The notes under the pieces: generated by a model
What the model saw: the letters and a program-made list of their open reading frames with translations, nothing else
Database searches by the model: none
What the model was told of the DNA's origin: nothing
Program-made: the position numbers and the translations under genes
In this document: one piece after another, positions 40,023 to 48,801 of the stretch
Position numbering within the stretch: the stretch's first letter is position 1
Layout of the letters: each line of letters starts with the position of its first letter
Assembly: GCA_016764915.1 (NCBI GenBank)
Contig: JAESQY010000135.1
Coordinates: 1 to 64,000 of the forward strand
Reading direction: 5' to 3'
DNA: 64,000 bases
Source: Aliivibrio sp.
GTDB lineage: Bacteria; Pseudomonadota; Gammaproteobacteria; Enterobacterales; Vibrionaceae

Positions 40023-42335
40023 CTACTCCTTATCACCCATCGCGCCAAATAACTTCCGGTACCAATTTGCCGCTAACTCCTGCCTATGTCTAATAATTGT
40101 TCGTTTCTCGTTTTCATATTGAACCGTTATTTGGCCGGACTTTGCTGTCTCTATCCACTGAATACTATTTTGCTGATATCGTTTTTTGATTTTTAAAGAG
40201 GGAAGAGACCAAGGATTGTGTTTTGCTACTGATACCAATGCGACCTCTGCTTGAAGCTGCTGTAACAATCTCTCTGTTGATGAGCTTCGGCTACCGTGAT
40301 GAGGTACCAATAACAGATCAGCGGTAAGGTTTGGATGTTGGTTCAGCATTAATAACTCCGACACATCAGTAATGTCTCCAGTTAACAGTATTGAGTGAAA
40401 GGAATCGGAGACTTTAATCACGCATGAGTGGGGGTTAAAGGCTCTTGTTACCCGTTGCGGTGGCCATAACACTTGAAAATTCAGTCCTTGCCACTGCCAT
40501 TTTTCTCCTTTAATGCATGGCAGCATTTCAGCTTGATACTCGCTGCTCTTAACCCATTTAGGTTTCATTATCTGCTTGATAAACTCTTTCCCTCCAGCAT
40601 GATCATTATCGGAATGGCTAAGAATCAATCCTTCCAATTGCTCAATACCCCGATGATGGAGAACAGGGATCACTACGCGTTGTGCAATAGATCCGCCCTC
40701 CCAAGCACTACCAGTATCGTACAATATCGCCTCTCCCCCTTTTTCAATGATCACCGCTAAACCATGACCAACATCAAGCACATCCAGGCTCCAACCCAAT
40801 TTTTTTTTATCGGGATAGAGTGCTATGACACTCACAACGATCAAAAGCACCACTACCCGCCTAGCTGGCAGTAGCCATATAATTAGGACTCCAGATACAG
40901 CTGCAATCGCTAAACGTAGATAGGAGCCATCAAGAGTCAACCAAGCTTGAGTGGCTTGTTTTGCTAACCACCATACCGGTGATAGAGAACAATCTGCCAG
41001 CCACCAAAGTTGCTCCCCTGCACTGTCTGAAAAGTTCGATAGCAGCAGGGCGGAAAAAACCAGAGGCACACTAATCAAACTTACCCATGGCACAGCAATT
41101 ATATTAATGATAGGTGACGCGATACTGAAGCCGCCAAAACTTGAGATCTGCAATGGAATCAAAAAAAGAGTGAGTGCCAACTGCAGCAATACCACCATTT
41201 TTATTTTCTGCGCCCAGCGTCGCCATAAATCGCGTTCAACACCCACCACTCGTTGAGGTTTTAGGCCCAGAGTCATCACCAGTAACAAAATAGCCACCGC
41301 CATAAATGTTAACCAGAAACTCAACGACAAACTTGAGAATGGGTTCAACAGAAGACAACAAAACATAACGGTGGTTAATAGCAACCATTTGGACCACTCT
41401 ATACGAAATAGCAATAATACAGAGGTGATTAAACAAGCGATTAATGCTCGTTGAGTAGGTATCGAAAAACCGGCTAACCATGCATAACTTAACGCAGCCA
41501 TGCTGGCAGAATATAATGGCAACCATACCACTGTCGATGTAGACATAAACGATCGAGCCGTCACTCCCACCAGCCACCCCATGGAGAAAACTAAACCAAT
41601 ATGCAACCCTGAAATTGCCATTAAATGCGCAAGTCCACTTTGTTGCAGTATTTTCCAGTGTTCAGCTTGTAGTGTATCTCTTTTACCAAAACTCAATGCT
41701 AACAGCAGTGGTTGCAGGGGAAGTTGTTCGGTCAGTTGCAATGTTTTATCGTATAGTTGCTGTCGAAAGGAGTACCCCGAAGTTAATAAGGTCCCGCTGA
41801 TGATATTGCCACTACCGCTAAGCTGATGAGCAACAAAATAAGTTTCATTATCAAACCCCGCCTCATTAACTCGGCCATACGGCGTTTTTAATCTGACCGA
41901 AAATTGCCACTGCTGATTAAGCTTGATCACTTTGTTAAGTGGGGGCTCTTTCCAGTAAAGTTTTACTTTGGGTTGCAAACCTATGGGCCGGTTATCTCCA
42001 TTAACTTGATTTACAACAAATAAAAATTCAACAGTCCGCTTTTTTTGACTTAAAAGACTATCAACAACGCCATTTATGATAATATCGTTGCCAATAAGAT
42101 TAAGTGACTCTGTTTTTGCAATGTAGCTTTGTCCATATACAATAGTAATGATAATACCGACTACGACGCCTTGAACAAACCGTAGCCTTGCGATTCGAAA
42201 AGAGACCAGTGTTATCAGCAATAGTGCCACTGCCCATCGCAGTCCGGGCATATCCGACCAAAATACTGATGACACAATTCCAATAATAGCACCGGTAATA
42301 AACAGAGTATTGCCCCGTAAGAGAAGCATCCTCAT
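40023..42335 (-). CDS. comEC: DNA uptake channel ComEC/Rec2
   Basis: 770-residue membrane protein that carries single-stranded transforming DNA across the inner membrane. An N-terminal DUF4131 region, then the Competence domain with many helices (GLAHLMAISGLHIGLVFSMG), and a C-terminal metallo-beta-lactamase-like domain (VLDVGHGLAVIIEKGGEAIL, LILSHSDNDHAGG, LLVPHHGSRSSS). The start ATG lies back-to-back with that of the divergent DUF2062 gene (CATATG); ATG at 42329 is an alternative. Gene is intact, so natural transformation machinery may be functional. Confidence 0.94.
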   Translation of the reverse strand: MRMLLLRGNTLFITGAIIGIVSSVFWSDMPGLRWAVALLLITLVSFRIARLRFVQGVVVGIIITIVYGQSYIAKTESLNLIGNDIIINGVVDSLLSQKKRTVEFLFVVNQVNGDNRPIGLQPKVKLYWKEPPLNKVIKLNQQWQFSVRLKTPYGRVNEAGFDNETYFVAHQLSGSGNIISGTLLTSGYSFRQQLYDKTLQLTEQLPLQPLLLALSFGKRDTLQAEHWKILQQSGLAHLMAISGLHIGLVFSMGWLVGVTARSFMSTSTVVWLPLYSASMAALSYAWLAGFSIPTQRALIACLITSVLLLFRIEWSKWLLLTTVMFCCLLLNPFSSLSLSFWLTFMAVAILLLVMTLGLKPQRVVGVERDLWRRWAQKIKMVVLLQLALTLFLIPLQISSFGGFSIASPIINIIAVPWVSLISVPLVFSALLLSNFSDSAGEQLWWLADCSLSPVWWLAKQATQAWLTLDGSYLRLAIAAVSGVLIIWLLPARRVVVLLIVVSVIALYPDKKKLGWSLDVLDVGHGLAVIIEKGGEAILYDTGSAWEGGSIAQRVVIPVLHHRGIEQLEGLILSHSDNDHAGGKEFIKQIMKPKWVKSSEYQAEMLPCIKGEKWQWQGLNFQVLWPPQRVTRAFNPHSCVIKVSDSFHSILLTGDITDVSELLMLNQHPNLTADLLLVPHHGSRSSSTERLLQQLQAEVALVSVAKHNPWSLPSLKIKKRYQQNSIQWIETAKSGQITVQYENEKRTIIRHRQELAANWYRKLFGAMGDKE

Positions 42336-42845
42336 ATGCCTAAGAAGCTAATAAAAAGATTTCTTCCTGACCATGAAATGATCAAACGCCAAAAGGCATT
42401 AAAGATCTTTGGCAACATATTATACAATCCCAATTTATGGGTTCTAAATCGTCGCTCAGCTTCGGGGGCTTTTGCTGTTGGCCTTTTTATGGCGTTTGTT
42501 CCTCTTCCAAGCCAAATGATCATGGCCGCAGGTTTAGCCATTGTGTGCGGTGTCAACTTACCTCTTTCTATGGCATTAGTCTGGGTGAGCAATCCGATCA
42601 CTATGCCTATCCTTTTTTATGGCGCCTTTAAAGTCGGAACTTGGTTCATTGACACACCAAATGAGCCCTTTCGTTTCGAGCTAACGTGGCATTTTCTAAC
42701 TCATCAAATGAGCCAAATTGGACCGCCATTTCTACTTGGTTGTGCCATTAGCGGCGTTGTGTGTGCCATCATCGGTTATGTTGGAATACGCGGACTGTGG
42801 CGATACTCAGTCGTCAGAAGCTGGAAAAAACGTAGCTTACGTTAA
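42336..42845 (+). CDS. DUF2062 membrane protein
   Basis: 169 residues with the family start MPKKLIKRFLPDHE, NPNLWVLNRRSASGAFAVGLFMAFVPLPSQM, and membrane segments around 47-80 and 118-150. DUF2062 proteins neighbour comEC in many Vibrionaceae; function unknown. The ATG touches the comEC start codon, so its promoter must lie inside comEC. Confidence 0.88.
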   Translation: MPKKLIKRFLPDHEMIKRQKALKIFGNILYNPNLWVLNRRSASGAFAVGLFMAFVPLPSQMIMAAGLAIVCGVNLPLSMALVWVSNPITMPILFYGAFKVGTWFIDTPNEPFRFELTWHFLTHQMSQIGPPFLLGCAISGVVCAIIGYVGIRGLWRYSVVRSWKKRSLR

Positions 42846-42913
42846 TCGTAGTTTGATGGGACTAACATAAAGAGTTGTTAATACAAAAGGCATTAAAAAA
42901 ACAATAAATCAAT

Positions 42914-42940
42914 AACTGCATCTAAATCTTAGATGCAGTT
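42914..42940. terminator. Inverted repeat between DUF2062 and ABC exporter genes
   Basis: AACTGCATCTAA-ATC-TTAGATGCAGTT, perfect 12-base arms. On the minus strand a T-rich stretch (TTTTTTT) follows about 14 bases later. Probably a shared terminator of the convergent genes. Confidence 0.65.
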
Positions 42941-43036
42941 CAAATCTATCCCTTCAATGTTTATAGCGCGTACACAACTGAAGAGTGCAACAACAAATAA
43001 CACTATAAGATATTGAAATATTTTATTATAGGGATG

Positions 43037-44842
43037 TTAGGTTGTTGAGCTACTTACTTCAGATTGCGCACTACCATATAATGTCTGATAGAGGCCATCT
43101 TGCTCCACTAGCTCAATATGAGTACCAGACTGACTAACCTTGCCATCTTCAAGTACGTAAATGATGTCCGCCTGTTTCACTGCAGAAAGACGGTGGGCAA
43201 CAATCAGTGTCGTTTTTCCCTCTAAGAAGGTATTCAGTGCGTTGTGTAGTGAACGCTCTGTGGCGGTATCCAGTGCCGAGGTTGCTTCATCTAAAATTAC
43301 AAACTTCGGGTTACTTAGCACCATACGAGCAATCGCCACTCGCTGTCTCTGACCACCTGATAGTCGGATCCCTTGTCGACCTAACTGAGTATCGAGCCCA
43401 TCGGTTAGTTGCGACATCACATCACTCAATTGAGCAACATTCAACGCCTGCCAAAGCTGCTCATCGCTATAATCTGCTCCTAAGGCCAAATTGTGGCGCA
43501 AAGTATCGTTAAACAGTATCGGCTGTTGCAGAACGACGGAGATGTTGTCCCTGATAATATCAAAGCCAATATCTTCACTGAGTTCACTATTGAAACGAAT
43601 CTCACCACTCTGCTGCTGGTATACCCCTAGTAGCAGCTGTATTAGCGTTGATTTTCCTCCCCCACTGGAGCCGACTAGTGCCACCTTTTTCCCAGCAGGT
43701 ATGGTTAAAGATAGATCATTTAATACCTGACTCTCTTCATTGTACGAAAAGTTCACGCCTTTGATCTCTATGCTTGCAGAATCACGATGAATAAATGGAT
43801 TTACTTTACTTTGTGGTCTCTTCTCTTCTTCAAGTTGCAGTAGCGAGTTGATTCTTTTTATCGCCGCAGACGCCCCATACCAAGAGAACTGAATATTAAG
43901 CAGCTCTTGTACGGGTGATAACATAAACCACAAGTAACCAAATACAGCAAAAATCTGTCCTATGGTTAGGTCACTGAACAGCACCATCAACATCGCCACA
44001 GCTCGGAACAACTCGAACCCGAGAAGAAACAGCAAAAATGAAAAACGGCTAGCCGCTTCACTCTGCCAAGCGTATTGATCCGCACTGCTTTTTATCTCAT
44101 TAGCTTGTAATTTCAGCTCATTTAAAAAATCTTTCTCCCGATTAGACGCTCTCAATTGATAGATGCCATCAAGCGTTTCGATTAATCGGTTCTGGAACTT
44201 TTCAAACGATTGATTTTCGAGTTTTTTAAGATCCTTTACTCGATTACCCAACTTTCGAGAAAAATAGACGACGATTGGATTTACCAACAGAATAAACAGC
44301 CCCAAACGCCAGTCAATCCATAATAAAATGACCGCCGTACCCAACACCGTTAAAAAACTGATTAAGAAACGGCTTAATGTACTGCCAATAAATTTATCGA
44401 TGGTTTCAATGTCTGTAATAATGTGTGAATTGATACCTCCACTACCACGTGTCTCATATTGACGAATGCTGATCCTACCCAGCTTATCGATCATTTTCTC
44501 TCGAATTGAGCAGGTGATGGTTTTCGAGACCAGAGTAAATTGCCGACTCTGTAGGACATTAAGCACTTGGCTCAAAGTGCGCATCACGATCACGCATAAG
44601 AAGATCACCACAATATAATTTTCAGGTTGCTGCCACTGCATAGGAAGCAATCTATTAAGAAAGTCCACGCCACTACTGGGTTTATTCAGCAGCACTTCAT
44701 CCACCATTAGCGGCAACATCAGTGGGATCGGCACGCTGATTAAGGTCGCTAAAACAGCAATAACGTTAGCGATAATTAAACGACGTTTATACTGTTTAGC
44801 TTGCTGTATTAACCAGCTCCAGTTGATCGTTTCAGGTTTCAT
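43037..44842 (-). CDS. ABC exporter (fused membrane-ATPase), substrate unknown
   Basis: About 601-residue half-size ABC exporter: six membrane helices (first at about 24-44) with the type IV exporter fold, then the ATPase with Walker A LVGSSGGGKSTL, signature LSGGQRQRV, Walker [13 protein letters not shown] and AHRLSAV. It resembles MsbA/MdlB-type multidrug or lipid exporters but is not the msbA of the lipid A cluster. TTG at 44851 is an alternative start. It follows lolE by ~50 bases, so it may be read with lolCDE. Substrate cannot be predicted. Confidence 0.9.
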   Translation of the reverse strand: MKPETINWSWLIQQAKQYKRRLIIANVIAVLATLISVPIPLMLPLMVDEVLLNKPSSGVDFLNRLLPMQWQQPENYIVVIFLCVIVMRTLSQVLNVLQSRQFTLVSKTITCSIREKMIDKLGRISIRQYETRGSGGINSHIITDIETIDKFIGSTLSRFLISFLTVLGTAVILLWIDWRLGLFILLVNPIVVYFSRKLGNRVKDLKKLENQSFEKFQNRLIETLDGIYQLRASNREKDFLNELKLQANEIKSSADQYAWQSEAASRFSFLLFLLGFELFRAVAMLMVLFSDLTIGQIFAVFGYLWFMLSPVQELLNIQFSWYGASAAIKRINSLLQLEEEKRPQSKVNPFIHRDSASIEIKGVNFSYNEESQVLNDLSLTIPAGKKVALVGSSGGGKSTLIQLLLGVYQQQSGEIRFNSELSEDIGFDIIRDNISVVLQQPILFNDTLRHNLALGADYSDEQLWQALNVAQLSDVMSQLTDGLDTQLGRQGIRLSGGQRQRVAIARMVLSNPKFVILDEATSALDTATERSLHNALNTFLEGKTTLIVAHRLSAVKQADIIYVLEDGKVSQSGTHIELVEQDGLYQTLYGSAQSEVSSSTT

Positions 44843-44890
44843 GCTATTCAAAATTTAAAACAGTCCTACAACAGATAGATAAATCGATGG

Positions 44891-46135
44891 TTATTTTGCA
44901 CTCAGCACGGCGGCTGGTTGTAATTTACTGGCACGTCTGGCTGGATACCATGTGGCAATCAAACTTAAGATGATGGCTGTCATGGTGACCAGAATCACAT
45001 CGTTAATTTGCAATTGAGACGGTAAAAAATCAACAAAGTAGATATCACCAGAAAGAAATTGATGCCCCACTACACGCTCAAGCCCTTTGATCATTAGGGT
45101 TAAATTCAAAGCGACAGCGCTTCCAATTATAGAGCCGACAATACTGCCCATCACGCCCGACAATAAACCCTGCCAGATAAATATTCTCTTAATCAAACCA
45201 TCGGTCGCTCCCATGGTTCTTAGAATAGCGATATCGGGCGCTCGATCTTTTACTGCCATCATCAGTGTCGATACTATATTAAAGCTGGCGACCCCAATCA
45301 CTAACACCATAACCAAATACATAATCGTGCGTACTAGCTGAATATCACGGAATAAGAAACCGTACTTCTGCTCCCAGCTTTTCAAATAAACGTAAACGGG
45401 CAACGTATTGCCAACTTCACGAACGATCTTCCGTGCCATCAACACATCATCAACTTTTAATGCAATGCCAGTAACTTGATTGTTCATTTTCATATAACGC
45501 TGAGCATCTTGCAGCGGAATTAACGCCAAACCGTGATCTATTTGTCCTCCTAACGAGAGCAAACCGGTGACTTGCAAACGTATTCGTTGCGGCGCTTTCA
45601 ATCTTTTTTGTGCGTTTTCGTTGGGTATCAGTGCGGTGATCCAATCGCCAACGTTGACCCCAAGTACCTTAGCCACCCCCGCGCCTAAAATTACACTCTT
45701 TTGTTGTCCACTAAAGCTCTGCCATGCTTGTTTATCAATAAACTGCGGTAATTTTGAAACCATCGATTCCAGCTCTGGATCTACCCCCCTCACCTCGACG
45801 GCTTTGAGTTTGGATCCTCGCTCAAGTAGTGCGGTAAAAGCAACATAGGGCGCCGCCGCAACCACTTGTGGGTGTTCAACCGCTTTGTTCATCACCACCT
45901 GCCATTCAGTGATCGGCTTTTTTACCCCTTCTAGCTCAGCATGAGGTATCACTGATAACACTCTATTTTGTAGCTCTCTCTCGAAACCATTCATTGCTGA
46001 TAGGCCAATAATAATGACGGCTACACCAATGGTAATGCCTAGCGTAGAAGATAATGAGATGAAAGAGACCAATTTATTGCGCTGTTTTGCTCGGCTGAAA
46101 CGGTTGCCAATCAAAAACGACAGAGGTGAGAACAT
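44891..46135 (-). CDS. lolE: Lipoprotein-releasing permease LolE
   Basis: 414-residue inner-membrane permease of the LolCDE ABC machine that extracts outer-membrane lipoproteins and passes them to LolA. One N-terminal helix (LGITIGVAVIIIGLSAMNGF), a large periplasmic domain, and three C-terminal helices (FtsX-like) with SLIATWYPARRASKLQPAAVL at the end. The start SFLIGNRFSRAKQRNKLVSFISL matches LolE rather than LolC. Two bases after lolD. Confidence 0.94.
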   Translation of the reverse strand: MFSPLSFLIGNRFSRAKQRNKLVSFISLSSTLGITIGVAVIIIGLSAMNGFERELQNRVLSVIPHAELEGVKKPITEWQVVMNKAVEHPQVVAAAPYVAFTALLERGSKLKAVEVRGVDPELESMVSKLPQFIDKQAWQSFSGQQKSVILGAGVAKVLGVNVGDWITALIPNENAQKRLKAPQRIRLQVTGLLSLGGQIDHGLALIPLQDAQRYMKMNNQVTGIALKVDDVLMARKIVREVGNTLPVYVYLKSWEQKYGFLFRDIQLVRTIMYLVMVLVIGVASFNIVSTLMMAVKDRAPDIAILRTMGATDGLIKRIFIWQGLLSGVMGSIVGSIIGSAVALNLTLMIKGLERVVGHQFLSGDIYFVDFLPSQLQINDVILVTMTAIILSLIATWYPARRASKLQPAAVLSAK

Positions 46136-46137
46136 AA

Positions 46138-46824
46138 TTAAACACTCTCCGTCATCAATTCACCATCTTTCATATGCAACTGTTTATCAAGTTTTCCGGC
46201 CAGTTCAGTATCGTGGGTGACCACTATAAAAGCGGTGCCCGACTCACGATTCAGTTCCCTCATTAATTCATAAATATCCAGCGCGGTTTGGTGATCTAAG
46301 TTGCCAGTTGGCTCATCAGCAAGCACTAAATCTGGCTTGTTCACTAATGCTCGAGCAATTGCCACTCGTTGACGCTCTCCGCCAGAGAGCTCTGATGGCC
46401 GATGTTCCAGACGGTGCGCAAGGCCCACCTTCGTTAATAGCTTAACCGCACTCTCTCTTGATTGATTTTTCGATACTCCGCCAATAAGCAGTGGCATTGC
46501 CACATTCTCAACCGCTGAAAAATCCGCTAATAAATGGTGGAACTGATATACAAACCCAATGTGTTTATTTCTCAACTTTGCCTGTTTGTTGGCACTTAAC
46601 GCGGTTAAATTGGTGGTTTTAAAAGTAACCTCACCTGATGACGGCTCATCTAACGCGCCTAATATATGCAGTAATGTACTTTTACCTGATCCTGATGAAC
46701 CAATAATTGCCACCAGCTCACCAGCATTAATGGAAAAATCGACCCCTTTTAACACTTCAGTATCGAGAGCGGCTTCGGAGTATGTTTTACGTAACCCCTG
46801 ACAAACTAATAGTGGGTTATTCAT
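46138..46824 (-). CDS. lolD: Lipoprotein-releasing ATPase LolD
   Basis: 228-residue ABC ATPase of LolCDE. Walker [14 protein letters not shown], the LolD-specific Q-loop region [23 protein letters not shown], signature LSGGERQRV, Walker [13 protein letters not shown] and THD switch. It overlaps lolC by 8 bases and is followed two bases later by lolE. Confidence 0.97.
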   Translation of the reverse strand: MNNPLLVCQGLRKTYSEAALDTEVLKGVDFSINAGELVAIIGSSGSGKSTLLHILGALDEPSSGEVTFKTTNLTALSANKQAKLRNKHIGFVYQFHHLLADFSAVENVAMPLLIGGVSKNQSRESAVKLLTKVGLAHRLEHRPSELSGGERQRVAIARALVNKPDLVLADEPTGNLDHQTALDIYELMRELNRESGTAFIVVTHDTELAGKLDKQLHMKDGELMTESV

Positions 46825-48025
46825 ATCTTAACGCCTCAGCAGGTTTTACCGCGGCAGCGCGATAAGAGGGAAATAGAGTGGCTATTAGGCTCAAAACAAT
46901 AGCGAGAATAATAACGGTTAATACTTGGAGTGGCTCTATCATCACTGGCAATGACCCTCCAACAGACAGCTGCGACAAACCCAATGTATTTAAAATGAGA
47001 TTAATATTAGCGGCAACCAACGATCCTAAAATTCCACCAGCAATGGCACCAATGACCCCACTACTTGCACCTTGTACCATGAATATAGCCAACACTTGAT
47101 TACTGGTCATACCTTGTGTTTTCAAAATCGCCACTTCAGCTTGTTTCTCCATTACCACCATGATCAACGCAGAGATAATATTAAAGGCAGCCACACCGAC
47201 AATCAGACTAAGCATCAGCCCCATCATATTCTTCTCCATCTTCACCGCCTGAAACAACTCACCGCGTTGTTCACGCCAATCAGACCACACCATCTCATCC
47301 GGCAGTGGTTTACTGGCAAGTTCTGTAACAACAAACGGATCATCAAAAAACAGACGCCAGCCAGTTATTTCTCCCGCGTTAAGTTTCATTAGTCTGGCGG
47401 CATCTTCAATATGAGTGACCGCTAGCACACTATCAACATCCGATCCGGTACTAAAAATTCCGGTAACAGTGAAATTACGTTGGCTGGGAATTCGCCCGAT
47501 AGGGGTGTACTGACTGGCACTGGTGACCATTAACCTGACCTTGTCACCGACTCTAACACCAAGATTTCGCGCTAATAAACGTCCGAGATAGAGTTGATAC
47601 CTCCCCGATTGTAAGTCAGCGACGTTCTTTGACAGCAGGTGTTGGTCAATGGGATCGTACTCATTAGGATCAATGCCAATCATCATGCCCGCAGTCAACC
47701 CATTAGCACTTTGAATTACCATCTCTCCTCTTACAATTGGCGCAATATGAGTGACGTGATTGAGTTGACTAAGCGCTTGAGGAGGCTGCTCAGTTCTCGT
47801 TACTCTCAAGCTCTCTGATGAGATAACCGCTTGAGGTAATACCCCTAAAATTCGATCTTTTAGTTGCATCTCAAAACCATTCATCACTGACAAAACAGTG
47901 ACAAGAGAGAGTACACCGATGGTAATGCCAGCGGTTGACATATAAGAGACAAATCGGCTAAACCGGTCGCCTGAACGACCTTTTAGATATCGTAGTCCAA
48001 TGAATACAGAGACAGGGTGAAACAT
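46817..48025 (-). CDS. lolC: Lipoprotein-releasing permease LolC
   Basis: 402-residue inner-membrane permease that recruits the LolA chaperone. Starts [17 protein letters not shown] at ATG 48025, which matches the LolC family; an ATG four codons upstream (48037) is less likely. The [25 protein letters not shown] first helix, periplasmic domain with the LolA hook region ([20 protein letters not shown]) and three C-terminal helices are present. First gene of lolCDE. Lolc and LolE are separate genes, not a fused LolF pair. Confidence 0.94.
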   Translation of the reverse strand: MFHPVSVFIGLRYLKGRSGDRFSRFVSYMSTAGITIGVLSLVTVLSVMNGFEMQLKDRILGVLPQAVISSESLRVTRTEQPPQALSQLNHVTHIAPIVRGEMVIQSANGLTAGMMIGIDPNEYDPIDQHLLSKNVADLQSGRYQLYLGRLLARNLGVRVGDKVRLMVTSASQYTPIGRIPSQRNFTVTGIFSTGSDVDSVLAVTHIEDAARLMKLNAGEITGWRLFFDDPFVVTELASKPLPDEMVWSDWREQRGELFQAVKMEKNMMGLMLSLIVGVAAFNIISALIMVVMEKQAEVAILKTQGMTSNQVLAIFMVQGASSGVIGAIAGGILGSLVAANINLILNTLGLSQLSVGGSLPVMIEPLQVLTVIILAIVLSLIATLFPSYRAAAVKPAEALRYE

Positions 48026-48219
48026 TTTTTCTCTCATCTACATCGTGATTTAATTACTCGAAGCATACCTTTTGAACCATAACATTTCTACTAATACCCA
48101 AATTGTTGATTATATTAAAATAAAATTAGTGCTGTTGATAACAATTATTCCTATCTTTCTCCTTGCTCAATTGCAGTCACTCCGCGATAATTATAGTGAT
48201 GATTAAAAAGGATTAAACA

Positions 48220-48789
48220 ATGGCTCAAGAAGAATATTTTTCAGTACGTTACGCATTAACCCTCAATGTCGAACCCCTTGCTGATAACGAATCGTTACCG
48301 TCCGTTGAACAGTTCGAGGAGGAGATCCCGGTCCCTTTTCGTGTGGCCAGCGAATGTGGCAATATTGAGCACTCACTTGAGTTAGATCTAGCGCATTTGA
48401 AACGTGAAGAAAATAAGACGCTCATGAACTACCTTGCTAATCAAAATACCAAACTCAATTTATTGCTCTCTTTCATGCTGTCTCAGCAAGATGACAATCG
48501 TTTTCGTTATCAATCTGAGTCTTTTGGTGCCAGTCAATTCAGTTTTAAATCGAATTCTGAATTAAACGTCGGCACTTTGGCTCGAGTAAAATTGTTTTTA
48601 GAACATCCACCAGCTGCCATATACTGTTATGCTGAAGTCACAACCTGTAAACCCGATAACGGCCAGTTTTTAACTGAGCTCAGTTATCTACATCTAAGTG
48701 AGTCCGATCGAGATCTATTGATCCGCGCCGCTCTTTACCAGCAGCAGCAGTTACTTAAAAAACGTGCTCATCAACGACTTGAAGATTAA
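48220..48789 (+). CDS. PilZ-domain protein upstream of mfd
   Basis: 189 residues. A helical N-terminal half (SLELDLAHLKREENKTLMNYLANQ, LNLLLSFMLSQQ) is followed by a PilZ-like beta-barrel (SFGASQFSFKSNSELNVGTLARVKLFLEH). The classic c-di-GMP residues RxxxR and D/NxSxxG are not clearly present; only GASQFSF is reminiscent of the second motif. The location between lolC and mfd corresponds, from memory, to V. cholerae PlzB. It may therefore be a PilZ-fold protein that does not bind c-di-GMP. It ends 12 bases before mfd, so the two are likely co-transcribed. Confidence 0.75.
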   Translation: MAQEEYFSVRYALTLNVEPLADNESLPSVEQFEEEIPVPFRVASECGNIEHSLELDLAHLKREENKTLMNYLANQNTKLNLLLSFMLSQQDDNRFRYQSESFGASQFSFKSNSELNVGTLARVKLFLEHPPAAIYCYAEVTTCKPDNGQFLTELSYLHLSESDRDLLIRAALYQQQQLLKKRAHQRLED

Positions 48790-48801
48790 CCGATATTTCT
48801 C

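Noticed and set aside
41236-41826. Several 60-110 codon frames antisense to comEC, msbA, lolC and mfd
   Set aside because: Low-complexity or implausible composition, no ribosome sites, fully inside well-supported genes.
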